Source: Patiria miniata
Lineage: Eukaryota; Echinodermata; Asteroidea; Valvatida; Asterinidae
Length of the DNA: 64,000 nucleotides
NCBI RefSeq assembly: GCF_015706575.1
Contig: NW_024037063.1
Location: forward strand, 14,508,927-14,572,926
Reading direction: 5' to 3'
Positions 43,101 to 56,400 of the stretch are shown here, piece by piece. Under the pieces are notes generated by a model. That model made no database searches. It was not told the origin of the DNA and was given only the letters and a program-made list of their open reading frames with translations. The position numbers were made by a program, and so were the translations under genes. Every line of letters begins with the position of its first letter. The stretch's first letter is position 1.

Positions 43101-46100
43101 AGAAAATGACACACTAGAGCCAGCTAGGGATTCATTTCCAGATAGATCCAGTTCAACCAGAGTGGATGTGCTACTTAGTGATGCAGCAATGTGTTCAATA
43201 TCTGCATCACTCAATAAGCACCTTCCCAAGACCAGCTTTTTCAGTTGTTTCAGGCACGTTAAGTGGGACCATGCATCCGAGCCAGCCAAGGATTCATTTC
43301 CAGACAGATTCAGTTCAACTACGGTGGATGTGCTACTCAAAGATGAAGTGATGTGTATAAGATCTTTATCTATTAATGAACAACTTGCTAATTCCAATTG
43401 CTTGAGATGTTTCAGTTCCTGCAATGCAGCTGACCAGGTAGCTGCTTTGCCACTAAGGTCGTAAATATTGTCAATGGACACTTCAACCAAGTCACGTCTA
43501 CTTCCTATTGCTCTTACAATATTTGCTACATCAGGACATCGGAATTTGCCTGAAGAGAGATGCAGTCTTATGCCAGTTTTGATTGCATCTACTTCGAAGC
43601 ACAAATTATCAACTACATGGCAATACACAAGATTTGGCAAACGACCAACTACAACAGCAATACATATCACATCGACTGCTTCTAAATCACAGTAATCTAG
43701 TGTCAGCATCATAAGCTGTTCCAACTGCTGTAACTTATACAATGACACCCCCGAACCAGTCAAGGGGTTTCCAGATACATCCAATTTAACCACAGTTGGC
43801 GTGCTACTCAGTGATGCAGCAATGTGTTCAATGTCTGAGCCTGTTAATGAGCAGTTTTTTAATTCTAAGTGCTCCAGACATTTCAGTTCTCGCAATGCAG
43901 GTGACCACTCAGCTGCTGTACCACCAAGTCCTTGAACGAAATCAATGACCACTTGAACTATGTCACTCCTGCTACCCATGGCCTTTACAATATCTGCCAC
44001 GTCAGTACCGGTGAACATCTGACCCAAGAGTTTAATCTTCAGTCCCGTAATACATGGTAATAATTGAAACACACCAGTGACAGTGCAGTGGACAAGTGTT
44101 GGCATACAACCAACCAAGGCAGCTACACATATTACATCCTGTACTTTTAAATCACAGTGGTGTATGATCAGCGTCTTTAGTTGTGTCAGTTGCTGTAACT
44201 TAGACAATGACACACCTGAGCCAGCCAGGGAATTTCCAGACACATCCAAATTAACCAAAGTGGGCGTGCTACTGACTGATGCAGCTATGTGCTCAATATC
44301 TGAGCCTATTAATGAGCAGCTTTTTAATTCCAATCGCTTAAGATGTTTCAGTTCCTGCAATGCAGGTGACCATGTATCTGCTTTACCACCAAGGTCATGA
44401 ATATTTTCAAGGGTCACATCAATCAAGTTTCGTCTACTTCCTACTGCTCGTACAATATTTGCTACATCAGGACTTCGCAATTCACCTGATGACATATGCA
44501 GTCTTATGCCAGTTCTGACTTCAAGTACTTCAAAGCATAAACCTTTAAAATAATGAAACAAACAGAAATACACAAGATTTGGCATACATCCAACTGCAGC
44601 TGCAATAGATATAACATCATCTTCTTTTAAACCCCAGTTATTTAGTGTCAGTATCTTGAGTTGTGTCAGCTGCTGTAACATGCACAGAGATGATCCCGAG
44701 CCAGCCAGGGATCTGATTCCAGATAGATCTACATGTAGTTTAACCAGAGTTGATATGCCACTCAGTGATGCAGCAACGTGTTCAATATCCGTGCCTATCA
44801 ATGAGCATTTTAAGGCTAATTGCTCCAAACATTTCAATTCTCTTAATGCAGGCGACCATACAGCTGCCGTACCACCGAGTCCTTGAAGATGCTCAATGAC
44901 CACTTCAACTATGTCACTCCTGCGATTCACGGCTTGCAAAATATCCTTCACGTCAGTACCAGAGAGCATCTGAACCACGAGTTCTATTTTCAAACCAGAA
45001 CCACATGGTAAGACTCGAAATATATCATTGACAGTGCACTGGATAAGCTTTGACATGCCAACTAATGCAGCAATGCACTTTACATCCTCTGTGTTTGAAT
45101 TAGTATAATTTAGAGACAAGTGAAGTTCAGTCAATGTCTGCGTATCATAAAGAGACTCAGCAATGAGCTTAACATCAGAGCTTGTTAGTTTACACATTTC
45201 AAAAATCAACTTGTCTAGGTGCTTTAGTTCCTTAAACTGAGAAGTCCATAATGCTGCTGTGCCTTGTAGTCCCTCGATTTTAGACAAACGCAATGCAACT
45301 GAGTCTGTTCTGTTAACCAACTTTTTCAAGATAAGGTTCATTATGGTACTATTTAATGATATCTTTCTTAGATGCAGCGTAATACCATATCCTGCAACTA
45401 CATTTACCCTTATACTTTTGGACTGTAGTTCAATCAAGTTTGGCATATCACTTAGTGACATAGCAATTTGCTCTGCATCACTAACCGTCAGAGACCAGTT
45501 ACCTAGCCTTAATATCTGTAGATGTCTCTTATCTAACTGCGGCATCCAAGAATGCACTGACCCACTTAAAGCTTCGTTGTCCCAAAGGTCAAGTTCAGAC
45601 AACTTGTCAGCCTTGCCCAACGATGATGCAATGTGTGTCATACTGTCGGTCGTTAAAGAACAATTCTGCATTCTGACAACAGAAATATTAGGCATGTTGC
45701 TAATGGCCACTGCCAGATCTTTACTACACCTTTCCAAGCTATGGTACTGGAAGTTTAATTCCTTAACTTTGTCGAGGTACCTATTGCCCGTGTTCTTCGT
45801 CTGGTTAACGACATGTTTGAGAAGCCACACAAAGGAATTCACATCATCACGGCTCTTGAGATAGTCCGTGTTTATCGTTTCAGTTATGACTGAGTGTATG
45901 AATGCCTCCGATAATACATTTTCTGCCTGACTCTCAAAGTAACAATTCAAGGCCATGTTTAATGCTGTATTTTCAGTCCCCTGGGTACAGGTAAGACTAC
46001 TCTCATCATTGATCCTCTTCTCCAACATCTGCAAGACTTTAATAGTACATGCTTCATTGTCACCACAACAAAATCGCAGCAGATAGTGAAACTTCTCCAT

Positions 46101-47417
46101 GTCATCGAGTTTATCAAGATTCTTTTGAAATTCGTCAGCGTCTGATTTCTGTAAGCTTTGCAGGTAAACAGCAGCACAGAACTCCTGAATTGTTTTGTGG
46201 ATAAACTGTATGTTGTTATGAGTGTCCAACCCTATTAAGACCCTCTGGCTGGTGAGGATGCCGGCCTTCAGAGCTTTATCAAGCACACACTTCTCAAACT
46301 CTCTGTCTTGAAATGAAAGCCGCTGCACTTGAGACACCAGGCCATGGAAAGCAACCTTTCCGATTGCAACAAGGATCTCTGGTATTTCCTCCTCTGGTAT
46401 ACCTTTTCTCTTGAATATGTATTTTTGAGCCTCACCATATAAGCGTGATATTGTGTTTGTTTGGCAGTGTGGAATCTTGTCTCCATAATAAACACATCAA
46501 AAGGAGCAGCATTGGGCTATGGGATAAATCAAAAAGAACACCTGATGATTTAATGGTTTGGAAAAGAGTCTCGGCATCATGGGGGCTTCTAGAAAAAAAC
46601 TTTCCCAAGTAATTCTCAACATCTTCCTCAAGGAAGCCCATAACATTTACATGGGTGAAAGGTTTTCCAACCAGTGATCTGCTGACCAATGTGCCAAAAT
46701 GTGAGGTGCGGGTTGTTATCACCACATCAATGTCTGCTCCAATCTTTCGGTTTAGAATTTGTAGGATGGATCCAAATGATTTATTATCGAGTTTGGTGGT
46801 CATCAACTCATCAAAGCCATCCAGAAGAATTAACACCTTTTTAGGATTCTTGAAAATAAAGGTTTTCAGGTGGTTTTTATCGATAATGTTTGGATCGATT
46901 AGCTGCTCATATAGAGAATCAATGAGATCTGTAGTTTGTTCCAGTGCACTCATTCTCAGAACAAAAACAAGCTTATATTTTGCTAAAGCGCCAGAGGAGA
47001 TAGTTGCCCAGTCGTGTGCAATTTTCCCAATCAGAGTTGTTTTTCCCAGACCCGCCAACCCTTCATAAATTATTCGATTGATAACAACACCATCTTCGTT
47101 TTTGATAAGGAAAGCACCCTCGTACGTCACCTCCTTCCCATCTTCATGCCCTTCCCACGTCATACCTATCTTATCAGTGACTAATCTTAACTTAGTATAT
47201 ATATCCATTATATGCCTCATGTCGTCATCAACCCATGGAATCATTTGCACGTAACTGCCTGTGGTCTTGTACACCTTCTTAAGAGCCTCTTCACACAGAT
47301 CTGCTGCAGCATCTGCTGCTGCACCGGTGGCTGGACTCGTATCTTGACTTGTTTGTACTGCTGGGCTGCTTACCTCAGGTTTGTGTTGTAAAGGATGCTG
47401 AACGGTTTCCGTGCCTC
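40140..47417 (-). CDS. Gene C NACHT plus long LRR exon, frameshifted
   Basis: Terminal exon of 7,278 bp (acceptor cag before 47417; stop at 40140). Opens GGTETVQHPLQHKPEVSS and an Ala-rich stretch, then the pre-NACHT helix (KTTGSYVQMIPWVDDDM), Walker A GLAGLGKT (about 47061-47038), Walker B VLILLDGFDEL and sensor VVITTRTSH. A 4-bp insertion near 46454-46463 shifts the frame after MCLLWRQDSTLP and leads to a stop at about 46432. In the other frame the protein resumes (YIFKRKGIPEEEIPEIL, then QFIHKTIQEFCAAVYL) and continues through about 2,060 residues of LRR, longer than in gene B. The open LRR frame argues that the break is recent or a sequencing or assembly error. Confidence 0.9.
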
Positions 47418-50400
47418 CTGTGAAAAATTGAATTCATAAACAATGGCTTGTGTGTGAAAGTGAAAATCTGCAAAATAGGTCAAAAGACGGGTGTTCATTT
47501 CGGGATGTTCAATTTATCACAATATGAGAGTATAAAGAATCAGAAAAATGTTCATAGCTATTAAGTCCGTCTAACTTGTGTCAGCCCAGCCTCCTCCTCC
47601 CAAAAAATATATTGAAATCAGTTAGTTTAATCCACATCTGGTTATGCTTAATATGAGATGTTAATTTATTTTTTTATCAATTCTGATCTTTTTAAACTAT
47701 AAACTATATACGCAATGTTTAATTCTGAAAGCGGAAGTTTTCTCTAGTTCGCCAGGGCGTTTGACAAACACTGTCATGAAAAAAACTATGAGTCAATGAT
47801 GTCGCAAAAGTAAAATGGAAGCGATTATCACATCGCATCATTAAATACATGTATCCAGGTTAGAATGAATAGCAGACAATTCGGAAAATCTTCATTTCAT
47901 ATTAACATCAACTCAAAACAAAGAAGCGTGCACAGTAAATAAATCAAGGACACACAAATAGTCTAATGATTAACAAAAAATGACAGTAAGGTTATGTGTA
48001 ATCTTTCACAGAACTAAGCGTATAACTAAATGCGGGAAATCACTGCTGCTGCACTCCAAATAGTAAGTTAAGTCTGCTTGCTTGGTAGAAGTCAATCGCA
48101 ATATACAGGCTCGTGAAAAAAATCGGCTTTGCCCTACATGATTATTTCATTTTCCCCAACAGCCCATTACTCATTAATTCATACATCAATGCAAAATGAG
48201 TGACTTAGAGGTGATATACATAGGGAGCGTTATTTAGCGTTGCTACATGGGGTCGCATACCTTAAATGGACACCCATAGACATCAATGATAATTACGCGC
48301 ACTTCCATTCATGTTTAATACCTACAACTCTCCAAGAGTTAAGACACCCATCAAATCAAAGGAATTAAAGTTTATCTCATCATCCTTAATTTTCTACTTA
48401 ATTTTTGAGTGGTAATCCGATGACTTTAGGGAGGAAATTTTATGCAAAGATTATCACCCCAAAAGTAGTCACCGTACGTGGCCCATCGCCATTAAAAAAA
48501 AACCCGAAGCCTGCGCTCCATTGCAGAAAAAAGCAATTCTAGGATCCCTTTCCATGATCGGAATTTCACAGAAATTCGAGCTCGCAGTCTTGTGCACGGC
48601 TTTAACCGATATAGCTTACAGAGCTCCAAGTTTATGGCCCATAAAATGCTCTAATAACAAAAATTTAGGGCATTCGAAATTGTGATTTTGCCCGTGTAAG
48701 TTATTTTGGGCCTGTTTACCAGTCTGCACCCATAGAGGAACAAATTACAAGACTTTAATCACTATAAATAGCGTCCTCATATTGTGTCAACCATATACTG
48801 CCATGCAATGGCCTACAGTTGTACCAAAGAAAATGTGTGACTATCTAGCTTGCGGAACTGGAAGTTCTTCCATGTTAATACCACCCTCGTCCTGCCCCTT
48901 CACCCTAAAAATACATTAATAGTTGATCTCAGATATCAAACTACTTTATTGTATCGAACCAGATTATATTTACCTAGTCCCTCCAACGGCAAGTTGTAAG
49001 TGATATTAACTCCACTTGAACCAACAATAATAGGGTTCTGGCTGCCGCTGATTGTGCCGAAGCTTCCTATGATGCTGGCTCCACCTCTCTGTGGGTAATC
49101 TACAATCAAAAGCAAGTATTAAAGTATATCTTCAACTCAATTCAATTCAATAATGGTTTATCAAAACATGCTTAAAACTGAATTGTACATGTGAACTTCA
49201 CATCTGATAAAAAAAAAACAATCAACATAATATAATTACAAACAGAATATATTAAACTACAATGTCCCCTTTGGATTTGTGACATCAAATTTATTATACA
49301 TTCATGTTTGCGTGAAGCCTGATTTAATAACCTTACTAGATTGTTTGACTGGACCTAATACTCAATATAATACGTATCAATAATGGAATGACTTGTACAA
49401 ACCCTAATACTTGGTAAATATTGGCCATTTATTTTTTTTACTATGTTCTCATGTACTTAATTGATTGTGTATAAAGGTGAGAATTTCACAATATTAAGGG
49501 TCTTGTTTGGTTTCTTCACACCACCAAAATTAACAATGGCCATAAGTCATTGAAATTTATCAGTTCACTTCTCACAATCTATATGCTGTGGTGATTACGC
49601 ATTGCAATCATCCAACCTTACAATTTAATATAATAATAATTTAATATAATTTATAATATGTTATATTACCTTGCATTTGTTCTGGAGACAGATTATCCTT
49701 GTGAAGTCGGTCAGGTCCAGGTTTTTCTTTTGCAGATGATGTCATCATCTTTGCTGGAGAGCTCTGTTCTCCTGCTTCAAGTGTTGACTGTATCTTTGGA
49801 TCAGGCCTGTACAGATCGTCATCCCGCTCCTGCCTCATTCTCCGATGCTCAGGTGATGTAAGCATACTTTGTTGGATGTTCTGTTCACTGATCCCTGCCA
49901 CTTTTTGCTTTATATCCTGCTGAGAAAGCTGTGCATGATGACTTGCTTGCTCCTGCTCAGCTCCCCGGTTCTCACGTGTTGCTATTCCTTGATGAGAACT
50001 CAGCTCATGTCCGCGTTGCCCATGTAATGCTTCTCTCACTTGTTGGAAGCCCCGCTCTCCGACTCCTGGCTCCCGCTGAGGTCTGTCCGTCTCAATAATC
50101 TGCTCCTGCCTTACTGCGTGTCCCTCAGGTACCGTTAGACCTTGTTGGCAGCTCTGTTTGACGGGTTCTTGTTTCGACTTTTGGCTTCTTGCTTCTTTAT
50201 TTTTGAGCTCCGGTGGTCTGTCTGGACCATCATCTTGCTTGCATCTCAGTGTTGGATGCTCAGGTGATGTCATTGTCTGTAGCTGTGAACTTCGAGTCAT
50301 TTTCTTCTGATGTCTACCTAAATCATCTGCTTTAAATCTGTCTGGGCCATAATCTTTTTCCTGGTCCATACTTTGTGTTTCAGATGTTGATATCTCTTTG

Positions 50401-53400
50401 TAATTGTCTTTTTTCTCAGTTTTCTGATCTTTTGGTCTCTGTTGTTCCAGTGGAGTTCCCTTCCCTTGCTGCATGTTCAATTCCATGACACCTGCAACGT
50501 TCTGATCCTCTGGCTGGAGTCGATCAAGATCAAGAAGCTGAGAATCTCCATCCTCTGGTTTCTTCTCGGGATTTTTCCGTTTCCTTCTTGTCCTCCTCCT
50601 CCCTGTGTGTAAAGAATATAATCATTTTGTTTTTACACAACCAGATAAACCAATTTGTGTTTGTTTCTTGAGCTGTGTATTTTGACTCCACAAACAGACA
50701 CTGGCCATTATAGAATTCACATTTAAAACCACACACATATTTGTATTAGCCTGTACCTTTTGATCGGCTGCCTGATGAGGTAGTGACTGATGTTGAGGCA
50801 GGGGAACTTCCTGTGTCAACTTGCTGTTTGCCGCTTGCTACAGTCTTTTTCTGTGATTCTTCAGCTTCACTGCCAGCCGTTTCTTGTCTTTCTCTCGTCT
50901 TTCTTGTCCCAGCAACTAAGGTAAAAGAAACAAAATTTTGAAAAAGAATGATCACTTCTAATAGTGGTTTGTGAGGGATTCAAACTCAATAAAAGATATT
51001 TTGGCTGAAACAGTAAAATGCCATGTGTGAATCAATTACTGAAAATATGTTAAGTATTAGAGAGTATTACCAGTCTCTGACAAGGTGCTAGCAGCAGTAC
51101 CGACAGCTGCCGATGGGCAGGAATTTCCTGGATCATGTAAGATCTGTTGCTCGGTATCATCCTGGATCTTCGCATCGGTTTCTGCTTCAGATGGTGATTT
51201 GTTGGCAGCTTTTCTTTTTCCCGTTTGCACCCTCCCAATATCGTCTTTCCTCGGCTGTTCTTGTTTCTGTTCTTCTGTTTTCCCTGATGAGTGACCAGCG
51301 GATGCCTTAACTGCTGACGTGATAGAAGATTCTTCTGAGCTATCTGAGTTTTCTTCCCTGTCACGGGTTGTCATTGTCTTGGTAGCTTTTCTTTTTCCCT
51401 TTTGTCTTCTCCCAGAATCATGTTCTTTCATTGGCTGTTCTAGTTTTTGTTCTTGTCGTTCCCCTGATGGGTGACCAGCGGGTGCATTAACTGCTGAGGA
51501 CATGGAAGATTCTTCTAAGTTATCAGAATTTTCTTCACTGCCACGGCTTGTCCCTGTCTTGGTGGCTTTTCTTTTTCCCTTTTGTTTCCTTCCAGAATCG
51601 TTTTCTTTCATTGGCTGTTCTAGTTCCTGTTCTTGTGTTTTCCCTGATGAGTGACCAGCGGGTGCCTTAGCTGCCGAGGAGATAGAAGAATCCTCCAAGA
51701 TTTCTTCCCTGCCACGGCTTGTCATTGTCTTGGTAGCTTTTCTTTTTCCCTTTTGTTTCCTCCCAGACTCATTTTCTTTCATTGGCTGGGCCAATTTTTG
51801 TTTTTGTCGTTCCCCTGATGGGTGACCAGCGGGTGCCTTACCAGCGGGTGCCTTAACAGCTGAGGAAATGGAAGAATCCTCTATGTTATCAGAATTGTCT
51901 TCACTGCCGCGGCTTGTCATTGTCTTGGTAGCTTTTCTTTTTCCCTTTTGTCTTCTCCCAGAATCATGTTCTTTCATTGGCTGTTCTAGTTTTTGTTCTT
52001 GTCGTTCCCCTGATGGGTGACCAGCGGGTGCATTAACTGCTGAGGAGATGGAAGAATCCTCTAAGTTATCAGAATTTTCTTCACTGCCACGGCTTGTCCC
52101 TGTCTTGGTAACTTTTCTTTTTCCTTTTTGTCTTCTCCCAGAATCATGTTCTTTCATTGGCTGTTCTAGTTTTTGTTCTTGTCGTTCCCTTGATGGGTGA
52201 CCAGCGGGTGCATTAACTGCGGAGGAGATGGAAGAATCCTCTAAGTTATCAGAATTTTCTTCACTGCCACGGCTTGTCCCTGTCTTGGTAGCTTTTCTTT
52301 TTCCCTTTTGTCTCCTTCCAGAGACATTTTCTTTCATTGGCGGTTCTAGTTTTTGTTTCTGTTGTTCCCATGATGGGTGACCAGTGGGGGTCTTAACTGC
52401 TGAGAAGATGGAAAAATCCTTCGTGTTATCCATGGTTTCTTCACCGCCACGGCTTGTCCTTCTATTGGCATCTTTTCTTTTTCCCTTTCGTTTCGTTGCT
52501 GAATCATTTTTTTCTCTTGGCGGTTCTAGCTTTTGTTCTGGTGTTTCCCCAAATGACTGACCAGTGGGTGCCTCAACCGCTGAGGAGATGGAAGTATCCT
52601 CCGAGTTATCTGCATTTTCTTCACCGCCACGGCTTGTCCTTCTCTTGTTAGCTTTTCTTTTTCCCTTTTGTCTCCTCCCTGAATCATTGTCAGTCCTTTC
52701 TGGTGAATCTCCTGAAGGTATAGTTATAAAGACAGGTCTATCAAAATTGGCTCACAAGAATTAGGCAATCAGATTATTTATCAAAAAATGAGACTGCCAC
52801 AAGTTGGTGAATAATTCTATCATCATAAGAGTTCGGAGAATCACTTTGTCGTTTTCCTGTTGGTTTCTTCACTAAGAAAGACTTTTCTAAGTGCATTTTG
52901 ACTAACCCACACACGAGCTGACTCTTTAGAGGTCTACAAAGGTGACTAATTTTAGGTCTAAACAGTACCTGATTACTTTTGTTCAATAACTTCACATAAT
53001 TATGTACTGAGACACTATACTCCTAGCTCTAAACCCTTGACAAACACCTGTTTTTTAACTCAACCCAAACACTTTGAAACTTGGTTAAACACATAATACC
53101 TGAAGGCCAGCCCATGCTCTTTATCAAAGCAAATGCAAATGTGAACAAAAACTTGTGACGTCATAACAAGTTTACATACTGAAAATTTGCAAATCCTGCG
53201 CAAATTGCAAATTTAGCAAATTACGCTGTGAAAATGTCGTTTCGTGACGCAACTAAATTTGCATCTGCACTTGCTTAATCTCTGCGTATAAACATTACCT
53301 GCTGATTTCTGTTCATCATCAGCTCCGCCCATCAACCCGGACACTAAGCGTAGCTCTATGTTGGTGTCTTGCTGAATTCCTAGTGCTTTGAGGGACATCC

Positions 53401-56400
53401 TACCCTTGAGCTAACATAAGGGGTTAAAATAAAGAAAATATGTCAAGATTACAACTCTTTAATGATAAAATACTGACAAAAGTAAACATGTAGGATGATG
53501 TTATGGATTTCTGACTAAGAGGATTGAAAATATATAGGAACATTTGAGAAATTTACTTGAAACAGATTTTACAGCTATATACCATACCTCATGGTTTTTC
53601 CTTGTATATAAATGTTGTCTCTTTGGTTCAATCCCCAGTTTGTCTTGTAGTAATCCTTTCAAAGTTGAAATAGTTGTTGACGGATGCAGTTGCAGACATA
53701 CAGGCGATCTCAAAGAACTAATCACAAACAGCTGGATTTGGGATTCTTTTTTCTCTTCACAAGATGGTTTCTTGTCAGCATTTGTTTGTTTCTTTGTCTT
53801 CTTTCTCCCTAAAGATGAAAAACAAGAAGCATGTCGTTTTCTTTGACTTATTTGCACGATTTGGCTTAAAATGAAAAATAGATAAATAAAATATTTAACT
53901 GAACATCAAAGTTCACAAAGTTAACATTAAGTTTAGAACATAACTGAAGATAAGTATTTATGTCAATCAGAAATGCTAATAATTGAGGTGACAGTCCTTA
54001 AACAGAATATCAATTCATATTTCGTGAATGGGACACTTGCAATCACAAAAGGAATGGTTAAACATAATGACAATCAAACGTTTTGACTGATCACTTCCTA
54101 TTTGGTTGTACGTGTCAATGAGTACTAACAAAATAGTTTATAACACATGCATATTTATAGTCTTCAGGGGAAAAATCATTTAAAAATAGGATCGATTGCT
54201 GTATCAGCTGCTACATCAGATTTGAACAGATGTATAAGACACCTGCACTTCTAAGCAGGAGGTCGTGGGTTCGAGTCCCACGAGTGAGCTTGTGAACTTT
54301 GTTTGTTTCTTTTTTAGGGGGGAGCAGCTTTTGGACAGCATTAAGTATACAATACTTGTGAAAATATATCAGTGAATGGCAAATTCCATTATTGGAACAG
54401 CGAATTTACCTTTTGGTTGGTTGTTTCTATTAGCAGTGGTCTTGGCTGATGAGGAGACGGTGGAATTCCTTGTGTTGACCAACTTATCTTCAGCTTCATC
54501 ACCTTTGCTTGTTTTATCGATGGCTTCTTCTTTGGATGAGGATTTCTTGGCAACATTTCGGCCTTTCCTTCTCTTGCCTGAATTGTTCTTAGTCTTGCCT
54601 CTTCTGTGTAATTTCCCTGCAGGTAAACGAACATATAAAAGGGCTGTAGCTATATTCTTCAGCAAGCGAAAAGGCATACCTGCATTCAGATCGTCTTTGA
54701 TTTTGACCAAAAGCAAAACGTAAAAATGTACATCAATATACCGAGATTTACCAGGCTTTCTTGTCAAGGTGTAAGACTCCCCCAAGGCATCCAAAGGATC
54801 TCGCTTTACATCATCTGAGGTAGTTTGTCTTTCAGCTTCATCTAATAACGGCTTTTGTCTCGCCCTCCCGTGTCGGCGTCTTCTTGTCCGCTTTCTCCCT
54901 GTAAAAAGTAATGTTTATCAGCTACCGGGTTTACAATTCAAGAATTGACATGCAAAGTTGCTTTGCCATTGTGCCAGCCTTACGTCCATGTAGCTATCTG
55001 ACTGAATCAGACTGACTGACATTGACCTATGAGCCAGGCAGTACCAAACCATAACGCCAATGAAAGGGCTACAGCTGGCCCATTGAAAATTCTTGGAAGG
55101 GACTCTCGCAATGGTAAAATGAGTGGTTTAAACATTATGACAACCATACAGTTTGATTGATCACTTCCCATTTGGTTGTATACATCAGATTTGAACTGAT
55201 GTAAGGCACCTGCACTAGAAAGCAGGAGGTCATTGGTTCGAGTCCCACCTGAGTGAGATGGTGAATACTTATTGTTGCAAGTTCTCAAACAGCATGTAGT
55301 ATGCCAGTGAATAGCAAAACCCATTATTAAATAGAGAATTTACCTTTTGATTGGTTGTTTCTCTTAGCAGTGGTCTTGGCTGAGGAGGAGGCGGTGGAAT
55401 CCCTTGAGTTGACCAACTTATTTTCAGCTTGATCACCTTTGCTTGTTTTATCGATGGCTTCTTCTTCGGATGAGGATTTCATAGCAACTTTTTTGCCTTT
55501 TCTTGTCTTTCCTGATTTTTTCTTGGTCTTGCCTCTACTTCGTATTTTCCCTGTCGGTAAACACAAATATAAAAGGACTGTAGCTGTTGCGTCTTCTTAA
55601 GCAAACTAAAAAAGGTATACCTTCATTCACAACAGCTTTGATTGTGATCCCTAAAAAGTAAGAAAGTTCATCACAATACTGAGATTTACCAGGTTTTCCT
55701 GCTGAGGTGTCAGACTTCCCCAAGTCATTCAAGTGATCTTGCTTTTCATCATCTGAGGTAGTTTGTCTTTCAGCTTCATCTAATAACGGGTTTCGTCTAG
55801 CTTTCCCTTGTCGTCGTCTACTTGTTCTCTTTCTCCCTGTGAGAAAAAAAGTAATATTGATCAGCAACCAAATAGTCCATTTTTATTGGTCCCAGTGCGC
55901 CAACCTAGAGTCCTCGTAAAATGTGTACCTATCTGACTGACTGACATATCGACACTTGTGAGCCAGGCAGTGCTACATCATTATGCTACTGAATGGGCTA
56001 ATTCTGGCCCATTGTGTAGACCACATGCATAAAAAGACTTCCGGTACATAGCTATTATAAATCAATTGAATATAACTGTTTCCATCTTGTACCTGCTTTA
56101 ATTGGCTTTTTTTTTTTTTTTTTTAAATAATGCTCAAAGAGTGCAGACAAAGGAGTACAAGCCTGAAGATTAAGCATAGATTTCAGTGTATAATCAAAAT
56201 CCTAGCTAGGTTTTACCAAGTTTTGCTGCTGAAGTTGAAGAATTCCCAGAGTCATTGGAGTGTTCTTGCTCTGCGACAGCTGAGGATGTTGGTCTATTGG
56301 TGTCATCTTTAGATGAGGAGGTGACTTGAATCATGCGAGGAGAACAAATGCTCAGGATGACACGGATTGTGATCAGTGGGAGGCATAGAATCCACAGAAA

